The notes under the pieces: model-generated
Databases searched by the model: none
Told to the model about the DNA's origin: nothing
Seen by the model: only the letters and a program-made list of their open reading frames with translations
Shown: positions 32,540 through 37,510 of the stretch, piece by piece
Numbering within the stretch: the first letter of the stretch is position 1
How the letters are laid out: each line of letters begins with the position of its first letter
Made by a program: the position numbers and the translations under genes
Assembly (NCBI GenBank): GCA_016786465.1
Contig: JAEUWC010000011.1
Location: 1-37,510 of the forward strand
Reading direction: 5' to 3'
DNA length: 37,510 nt
From: Bdellovibrionales bacterium
GTDB lineage: Bacteria; Bdellovibrionota; UBA1018

Positions 32540-33556
32540 CTAGGCCAACTGGGCCCGACCTCCGGTTGAAGCAGATTTTGCAGAAACGCCCAAGCCAGCC
32601 GAATGGTTCGTATGCGTGGACGCAAGCGCCAAACGATTCAGCAAACCGACGATCAAGGCCTTTTGAACGTGAAGGCGGTTTTCGCTTTGACGGAAAAGAA
32701 CTGAATTTTCATGATCGGCCATCGCATCAGAAATTTCCTTACCGCGAATCATCGGAAGACAGTGCATGACCACTGCGTTCGGTGCGGCCGCTGCATAAAG
32801 TGTTTCATTCACCTGATAGCCTTCAAACGCACGTTCGCGGTCAGATTCCTGCGATTCGAATCCCATGCTGGTCCACACGTCGGTATAGATCGCATTTGCA
32901 CCGGCAACCGCGTCCATCGGTTTATCGAAAGCCTGGATCGATCCGCCGCTGGAACGCGCACGGGCTTTGGCCTTTTTCACGATGAAGCCTGATGGTTCAT
33001 AGCCTTCCGGGCAAGCATAGGTCAGATGCACGCCGATGTAAGGGGCCATCAAAAGCAAGCTATGAAGGATGTTATTGCCGTCACCGATGTACGCAACTTT
33101 CAATCCCGCAAGCTTCCCAAAAGTCTGCTTCAGCGTCATCAAATCCGCCATAATCTGGCAGGGGTGATGAAGTTCTGAAAGGCCGTTGATGACCGGAATC
33201 GATGACTTCGAAGCCATACGTTCCAAGACCGACTGTTCGTGCGTGCGAACCATCACGGCGTGTACGTATCCCGAAAGAACGCGCGCGACGTCTTCGGGTT
33301 CTTCTTTCTTCGAAGTCGAAGAAAGGCTTTCAACCGTGGTGCCACCCAGTTCCTGCATCGCGATCGAAAAGCTCATTCGGGTCCGAAGCGAAGGCTTCTC
33401 AAACAACATCGCCAAATGTTTTCCTACCAGGGGTCGATCTGCGGTTCCGTTGTCCCGCGACGCCTTCAATTCGATTGCGTAATCGATCAGGCCTTCAAGT
33501 TCGGAACGCGACAGTTCGTCGCCAGTCAGAAGATGCTTTGCGGATACTTTAAACAT
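32540..33556 (-). CDS. argF: Ornithine carbamoyltransferase ArgF
   Basis: The 338-residue product makes citrulline from ornithine and carbamoyl phosphate. Signatures: F-E-K-P-S-L-R-T-R-M-S-F (carbamoyl-phosphate loop), H-H-P-C-Q (HPxQ), G-D-G-N-N-I-L-H-S, D-V-W-T-S-M-G and H-C-L-P (ornithine site). The C-terminal ~30 residues (Ser/Thr/Ala-rich) exceed the usual length. ATG 33556 overlaps argB by 8 nt, and GGAG lies 9 nt upstream; the frame is open from 33607. The motif S-L-R-T-R is a common variant, and ordinary OTC rather than N-acetylornithine carbamoyltransferase is favoured because ArgJ regenerates free ornithine. Confidence 0.95.
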   Translation of the reverse strand: MFKVSAKHLLTGDELSRSELEGLIDYAIELKASRDNGTADRPLVGKHLAMLFEKPSLRTRMSFSIAMQELGGTTVESLSSTSKKEEPEDVARVLSGYVHAVMVRTHEQSVLERMASKSSIPVINGLSELHHPCQIMADLMTLKQTFGKLAGLKVAYIGDGNNILHSLLLMAPYIGVHLTYACPEGYEPSGFIVKKAKARARSSGGSIQAFDKPMDAVAGANAIYTDVWTSMGFESQESDRERAFEGYQVNETLYAAAAPNAVVMHCLPMIRGKEISDAMADHENSVLFRQSENRLHVQKALIVGLLNRLALASTHTNHSAGLGVSAKSASTGGRAQLA

Positions 33557-34511
33557 TCGCCGTAGCTCCAGTGGAAGTAGTACTGCTGGTTGAATTCTTC
33601 GCTGCACGAGTCACGCGCTGACGTTTACGGCAAATGGTGCCGACGCCGGCGTTGGTGAAAAGTTCTTCGATCAGGCAATGCATTCGCTTGGCGTTCAGGA
33701 CGTGAAGTTCCAGAACGCCCTTTTTCAGGCAGAAAAGCATGGTCTGAACCTTCGCAAGCATTCCGCCTTTGACGACGCCAGTTTCGATCAAGTTTTCCAA
33801 TTCGCCTGCGTCTAGTTCGGAAATCACGGCCATGTTCTGGTCCAAGATTCCGTTCTGGTCCGTCAGGTAAATCACTTTCTTGATTCCAAGCGCGACGGCA
33901 ATGTTCGAAGCCGCCCAGTCGGCGTTCACGTTGAATGCCTGACCGTTTTTGCCAATCCCTACCGGAGCGATCACAGGAATGATTCCGCTTCCCGCCGAAG
34001 ATTGTGTGTCCAGATACTGCTGGATGATCGCGGGATTCACCGCTTCGATCTGTCCAACCTGGCCTAACTTTGCGCTGGCTTGCTTACAAAAAAGCAGTTT
34101 CGCGTCCGATCCCGAAATTCCCGCGGCTTGAACACCGGCGGCGTTCAAAGTGCGGACAATCTTGCGATTCACGCTTCCGCAAAGCACCATTTCGACGATG
34201 TCCATCATCGCAGGCGTGGTCACGCGTTGGCCATCGATGAATTCCCAGGTGATCCCGTGGGTTGTTAGTTCTTGATTGATCGAAGGTCCGCCGCCGTGAA
34301 CCAGGACGACTTTAACGCCGGCCGCGCGAATCATGGCCAAGTCTTGGCAAAGGCTTTTGACCAGTTCGGGATCGGTCAAAGCCGCCCCGCCGATCTTGAT
34401 CAAGATCGTTTCACCTGTGAATCGCTTCACGTATCCCAGCGTTTCCATCACATTCAGGGCGCTTGGGTTTTTGTTCTGAGAACTTCCAGAACCAGAAACT
34501 GAACCACTCAT
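33549..34511 (-). CDS. argB: N-acetylglutamate kinase ArgB
   Basis: The 320-residue product phosphorylates N-acetylglutamate. Features are I-L-I-K-I-G-G-A-A-L, V-L-V-H-G-G-G-P-S-I-N, D-G-Q-R-V-T, N-V-N-A-D and K-G-G-M-L-A-K. It has a short Ser/Gly/Asn-rich N-terminal extension (first ~20 residues) and a Ser/Thr-rich C-terminal tail (about 35 residues past the usual end), both probably disordered. ATG 34511 overlaps the argJ stop (ATGA). In acetyl-recycling pathways the kinase is commonly arginine-inhibited; an N-terminal helix needed for that in hexameric forms cannot be confirmed here. Confidence 0.95.
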   Translation of the reverse strand: MSGSVSGSGSSQNKNPSALNVMETLGYVKRFTGETILIKIGGAALTDPELVKSLCQDLAMIRAAGVKVVLVHGGGPSINQELTTHGITWEFIDGQRVTTPAMMDIVEMVLCGSVNRKIVRTLNAAGVQAAGISGSDAKLLFCKQASAKLGQVGQIEAVNPAIIQQYLDTQSSAGSGIIPVIAPVGIGKNGQAFNVNADWAASNIAVALGIKKVIYLTDQNGILDQNMAVISELDAGELENLIETGVVKGGMLAKVQTMLFCLKKGVLELHVLNAKRMHCLIEELFTNAGVGTICRKRQRVTRAAKNSTSSTTSTGATANV

Positions 34512-35707
34512 GTGCTGTACTCCGCATTAATGTCCACGTACTTCTTCGAAAGATCGCAACCCCAAGCAACGGCATTTGCTCCGCCAGAATTGAAATCTGC
34601 TTCGATCTTGACCGTGTCGGTCTTCAAAAGGCGCTTCACTTCAGCGCGATCAAATACGGCGGGACCGCCGTTTTCGAAGATCTTCACGCCTTGAATTCGC
34701 AGGCTCATTTTTTCCAAAACATCGCCTGGAACTGATTCAGCGCCCAACCTAGCCAAAATACGGCCCCAGTTTGGATCTTCACCGTGAACTGCAGATTTGA
34801 TCAAAGGGCTTAAAGTGATTCCGCGAGCCGCTTGGCGAGCCATCTTGCTTTCAGGCGCGCCCTTCAGTTCGACTTCGATCAATTTCGTCGCGCCTTCGCC
34901 GTCGCGTGCAATCGATTTCGCTAGCACGATGGAAAGTTCAACCAAGGCGTTGCGGAAAATGCGGACATCGTCTTCGTTTGAAAGCGCAACGCCACTAGCC
35001 CCGTTGGCCATCAAGAAGACGCAGTCGTTCGTCGAAGTGTCACCGTCGACGCTGATCATGTTGAAGGAAAGATCCGTCGATTCGCGAAGCATGGCCTGCG
35101 CCTGATTCACGGTCAGTTCAACGTCCGTGACGATGTAGCCCAGCATGGTGGCCATATTGGGGTGAATCATTCCGCTGCCTTTAGAAACGCCGGTGATCCG
35201 GACGTTTCCGTTGGTCAGTTCGACTTCCGTGGTCACCGTTTTAGGTACCAGGTCCGTCGTCATGATCGAAAGGGCGAAGCCTTCTGCGTTTTCGGTCGCG
35301 CGTTCGACCATTTCAGGCATTGCAGCCGAAATTTTTTCGATATCCAAAGGAACGCCGATGACACCCGTCGAAGCGGTGACCACTTGGTGGGGAAGACATC
35401 CCACGGCTTGCGAAGCCGATAGCGCCATCTGCCAGTTGCGTTCACGGCCCTGAGGACCGGTTGCCGCATTCGCCTGCCCGCTGTTGGTCACGATTGCGCG
35501 GATGTGTTCAGAAGGAAGAATTCCTTGAGAATAAAGCACGGGGGCCGCCTTGCATTCGTTTTGGGTAAAGACCCCTACGGTCACCGCTTCGGTTTCCGAA
35601 ACAATGATCCCTAGATCCGGGCGATACTTTCGGACACCGCTGTTGATGCCGCCGGCGACGAAACCTTTTGGAAGTGGCGTTCTGGAAATTCCTGGTCCTG
35701 GTGTCAT
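34508..35707 (-). CDS. argJ: Glutamate N-acetyltransferase / ornithine acetyltransferase ArgJ
   Basis: The 399-residue product moves the acetyl group from N-acetylornithine to glutamate, closing the acetyl cycle. The autocleavage/nucleophile motif K-G-S-G-M-I-H-P-N-M-A-T-M-L-G is intact (cleavage before the Thr), giving alpha and beta chains. Other parts: F-V-A-G-G-I-N-S-G at the start, T-N-S-G-Q-A-N-A-A-T-G, D-G-D-T-S-T-N-D. Whether it also uses acetyl-CoA (bifunctional) cannot be told; no argA is in the window. ATG 35707 overlaps the argC stop (ATGA). Confidence 0.96.
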   Translation of the reverse strand: MTPGPGISRTPLPKGFVAGGINSGVRKYRPDLGIIVSETEAVTVGVFTQNECKAAPVLYSQGILPSEHIRAIVTNSGQANAATGPQGRERNWQMALSASQAVGCLPHQVVTASTGVIGVPLDIEKISAAMPEMVERATENAEGFALSIMTTDLVPKTVTTEVELTNGNVRITGVSKGSGMIHPNMATMLGYIVTDVELTVNQAQAMLRESTDLSFNMISVDGDTSTNDCVFLMANGASGVALSNEDDVRIFRNALVELSIVLAKSIARDGEGATKLIEVELKGAPESKMARQAARGITLSPLIKSAVHGEDPNWGRILARLGAESVPGDVLEKMSLRIQGVKIFENGGPAVFDRAEVKRLLKTDTVKIEADFNSGGANAVAWGCDLSKKYVDINAEYST

Positions 35708-36795
35708 AGGTTGCCCTCTCTCTGCTCAAGTGAAAAACTGGGATTCTTTCCCAAGTAGACGTTCAAATTTTCAACGGCCTGCGAAGCAGCGCCTTTCATC
35801 AAGTTGTCGATCAATGAAAACAAGAAAAGCTTTTCACCTTGAACGGTGTAAGCGATCTGCGTGCGGGCCGAACCCACCACACGCTTCAAAGAAACCAAGT
35901 GCTTCTTGGTGGCTTCGCCGTGTTCAACCAAGTCGTACGAAGAATAGGCTTCGTCATAAATCTTCGCGATGGTTTCAGCGGTGGTGCCCGGTTTCACACG
36001 ACCGTAAATGGAAGAAATGATCCCGCGGCGGGTCGCCAAAAGATGGGTTGTGAAAAAGGGATCAGTTTTCGCGCCCGAAAACTTTTCGATCGCCCCCGTG
36101 ATTTCAGGAAGGTGCTGATGCTTGCCCACGCGGTAAGGCAGGCATTCGCCGTCCACTTCGGTGAAAAGAAGGTCTTCGGAAGCCTTGCGGCCGGCGCCCG
36201 AAGTTCCTGACTTTGAATCGATGACCAAAGACTGGGGGTCGACAACGCCCGCCTTCAAAAGCGGAATCAGCGCCATCATGACGGAAGTCGCATAGCAGCC
36301 CGGATTCGAAATCAAAGTGGCGTTGCCTTGTTTGCCTTCATGCGATTTTTCAAATGGGCTAAGGCCAAAGACGGCTTCACCCAGAAGGTCGGAAGCTTCG
36401 TGTTTCATGCCGTAAGTTTTTTCAAAGATGGACTGCGGAAGACGAAAGGCCCCGCTTAAATCGATGACGGTTTTTCCGGCCTTGTAAATTTTGTGGGCCA
36501 ATTCAATCGAAGCTTCGGCGGGCGTTGCTAGAAAATAAACTTCAACATCAGATTCGGCCAAAAGAGCAGGAAGTTCTGAAAGGTTTCCCGTTTTGATTTT
36601 TCGAGCCGACTTTTCAGGAAGAAAAGATTCCAAGGACCAGTCATTCTGAGTCGCCAGCGCGAACTTCAAGTCGACCAGCGGATGATTCAAAAGAAGGCGG
36701 GCCAATTCAAGGCCGGAATAACCCCGAGCCCCGATGATCCCAACTTGGATCTTTTGACCTTTTTGGCCGTCTTTTTGAGAAACCTGGTTATGCAT
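35704..36795 (-). CDS. argC: N-acetyl-gamma-glutamyl-phosphate reductase ArgC
   Basis: The 363-residue NADPH-dependent enzyme reduces N-acetylglutamyl phosphate to the semialdehyde. The Rossmann loop is G-I-I-G-A-R-G-Y-S-G, the catalytic Cys is in S-N-P-G-C-Y-A-T, and the His-containing K-H-Q-H-L-P-E and K-S-G-T-S-G-A-G-R are typical of the ~345-residue ArgC group. The start at ATG 36795 is preferred because AGGGG lies 5 nt upstream; the ATG at 36816 would sit inside the ARG box and lacks a ribosome binding site. It is first in the operon argC-argJ-argB-argF-argR, whose junctions overlap or are within 7 nt. Confidence 0.96.
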   Translation of the reverse strand: MHNQVSQKDGQKGQKIQVGIIGARGYSGLELARLLLNHPLVDLKFALATQNDWSLESFLPEKSARKIKTGNLSELPALLAESDVEVYFLATPAEASIELAHKIYKAGKTVIDLSGAFRLPQSIFEKTYGMKHEASDLLGEAVFGLSPFEKSHEGKQGNATLISNPGCYATSVMMALIPLLKAGVVDPQSLVIDSKSGTSGAGRKASEDLLFTEVDGECLPYRVGKHQHLPEITGAIEKFSGAKTDPFFTTHLLATRRGIISSIYGRVKPGTTAETIAKIYDEAYSSYDLVEHGEATKKHLVSLKRVVGSARTQIAYTVQGEKLFLFSLIDNLMKGAASQAVENLNVYLGKNPSFSLEQREGNL

Positions 36796-36811
36796 GAAAT
36801 CCCCTAAAGGC

Positions 36812-36825
36812 TGCATAAATATTCA
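36812..36825. promoter_or_regulatory. ARG box 1 (ArgR operator), over the argC promoter
   Basis: TGCATAAATATTCA matches the TGAAT-N4-ATTCA ARG-box consensus at all but one defined position. It overlaps the candidate argC -10 (TATTTA, 36821 to 36816, minus) which lies 17 bp from TTGACT (36844 to 36839). Binding here would block argC transcription. Confidence 0.65.
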
Positions 36826-36844
36826 GCTAAACCCCTATAGTCAA
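36816..36844 (-). promoter_or_regulatory. argC operon promoter candidate
   Basis: TTGACT (36844 to 36839) and TATTTA (36821 to 36816) with a 17-bp spacer, read on the minus strand. The -10 is weak (3 of 6), but the predicted start falls about 12 nt before the AGGGG ribosome binding site of argC, giving a short leader. Confidence 0.45.
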
Positions 36845-36855
36845 CGTTATTTTCC

Positions 36856-36884
36856 TTGTTTATGCAAAATTATGCGTCTATAGC
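36856..36884 (+). promoter_or_regulatory. argG promoter with ARG box in the spacer
   Basis: TTGTTT (36856-36861) and TATAGC (36879-36884) are exactly 17 bp apart. A second ARG-box-like element, TGCAAAATTATGCG (36863-36876), fills the spacer, so ArgR would compete directly with RNA polymerase. It matches the consensus less well than box 1 (about 7 of 10 defined positions). The predicted start is near 36891, just ahead of the ribosome binding site. Confidence 0.6.
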
Positions 36885-36910
36885 TCAGGGAAAGGAAAGG
36901 GTTTTTTTCA

Positions 36911-37510
36911 ATGGCACAGGCAAAAAAGAACAAAATCTTGTTGGCATTCTCGGGCGGGTTGGACACTTCAGCAATCGTCCCTTGGTTGATGGAAAACTAC
37001 GATGCGGAAGTCATCGCCTACTGTTCGGATCTGGGAAATGCTCCGGACGAAAAATTCCTAGCTGATTGGGCAAAAAAACTGGGCGCGGTCGAATTCATTT
37101 TCGAAGATCTTCGCGACCGTTTGGCCAAAGAATTCGGATTTGCCTGCGTTCGTGCCGGCGCTGTTTATCAAGATGACTACCTTCTGGGTACGGCACTGGG
37201 CCGGCCGTTGATTGCGGAACGAATGGCTTTTTACGCAAAGAAATTTGGCGCAACCGCGATCGCTCACGGCGCTACCGGCAAAGGAAACGACCAGCTTCGT
37301 TTCGAAAAAGCCTGGGCCTATCTTTGCCCGGACGTAAAGGTGATCGCTCCTTGGAAGACCTGGAATTATACCGGTCGCCAAGATCTACTGAAGTATTTGG
37401 CTTCTAAAGGAATCGATTTCCAAACGACCGAAAAGCTTTACAGCGTCGACGTCAATCTTTTCCACCGTTCTTGCGAAGGCGGGATCCTGGAAAACCCAAC
37501 GAAGGAATAC
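36911..37510 (+). CDS. argG: Argininosuccinate synthase ArgG (partial, 3' end outside window)
   Basis: Two hundred codons of ArgG are present and the frame is open at the window end. The enzyme joins citrulline and aspartate with ATP. Visible motifs are the N-type PP-loop L-L-A-F-S-G-G-L-D-T-S, the segment A-I-A-H-G-A-T-G-K-G-N-D-Q-L-R-F-E and the citrulline/Asp-site region A-P-W-K-T-W. GGAAAGGG lies about 10 nt before ATG 36911, a slightly long but acceptable spacing across a run of seven T. It is divergent from argC with a 115-bp gap carrying both ARG boxes. Confidence 0.97.
   Translation, partial: MAQAKKNKILLAFSGGLDTSAIVPWLMENYDAEVIAYCSDLGNAPDEKFLADWAKKLGAVEFIFEDLRDRLAKEFGFACVRAGAVYQDDYLLGTALGRPLIAERMAFYAKKFGATAIAHGATGKGNDQLRFEKAWAYLCPDVKVIAPWKTWNYTGRQDLLKYLASKGIDFQTTEKLYSVDVNLFHRSCEGGILENPTKEY

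Noticed and set aside
32566-32992. Plus-strand frames opposite argF
   Set aside because: They are shadows of argF, which has all its active-site motifs on the minus strand.
36814-36816. Upstream ATG of argC as the start
   Set aside because: It lies inside ARG box 1 and lacks a ribosome binding site; ATG 36795 has AGGGG 5 nt upstream.

Overview
This window is a dense Gram-negative chromosomal segment. The protein set implies an inner membrane, meso-DAP peptidoglycan and an envelope rich in lipoproteins: MurE has a DNPR motif and there are four lipoprotein-type signal peptides. MreB, a PilZ protein and a FtsZ with a long Ala/Pro/Gln linker fit a rod-shaped didermic bacterium. GC content is moderate and glutamate codons are nearly all GAA. 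The layout would suit a Bdellovibrionota or related delta-type lineage, but that is an inference with low to moderate confidence; no rRNA or other phylogenetic marker is present to settle it.

Layout. 1-7.9 kb holds mixed envelope and housekeeping genes: a partial YihY/BrkB membrane protein, a membrane protein coupled to a lipoprotein, a TlpA-like thioredoxin, a second lipoprotein, a TadE/Flp-like mini-pilin, rlmE, a DUF3943 protein, a PilZ gene coupled to mreB, and an AMP nucleosidase-like gene. 8.0-30.5 kb is a dcw (division and cell wall) supercluster on the plus strand: GT51 transglycosylase, transpeptidase PBP, dtd, rsmH, ftsL, ftsI, murE, mraY, murD, ftsW, murG, murC, murB, ftsQ, ftsA, ftsZ. 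Antisense genes break it twice: a PPP-type phosphatase between murG and murC, and a three-gene exported peptidase operon (M16 active, M16 degenerate, S1 serine protease) between murB and ftsQ. mraZ, murF and ddl are absent from their usual places. 30.5-32.0 kb is a lipoprotein with four copies of a rigidly spaced four-cysteine repeat, bordered by short palindromic intergenic repeats. 32.0-37.5 kb is the arginine pathway: an argC-argJ-argB-argF-argR operon on the minus strand, divergent from argG, which runs off the window. Two ARG-box-like operators lie in the shared promoter region.

How the genes work together. The mur/mra genes make lipid II; FtsW, FtsI and the separate GT51 and PBP proteins polymerise and cross-link it; FtsQ/L/A/Z form the divisome and MreB guides elongation. 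Many junctions are 4-nt ATGA overlaps, implying translational coupling. ArgC/J/B/F/G convert N-acetylglutamyl phosphate to argininosuccinate with acetyl recycling by ArgJ, and ArgR presumably represses its own operon.

The most interesting observations are the C-X19-C-X20/23-C-X11-C lipoprotein repeat, the peptidase operon inside the dcw cluster, the PilZ gene coupled to mreB, paired palindromes between ftsQ and ftsA, and a recurrent layout in which a -10 box sits 6-10 nt before the start codon, suggesting leaderless mRNAs. No complete new defence or mobile system is visible, and I saw no tRNA, rRNA, CRISPR array or insertion sequence.
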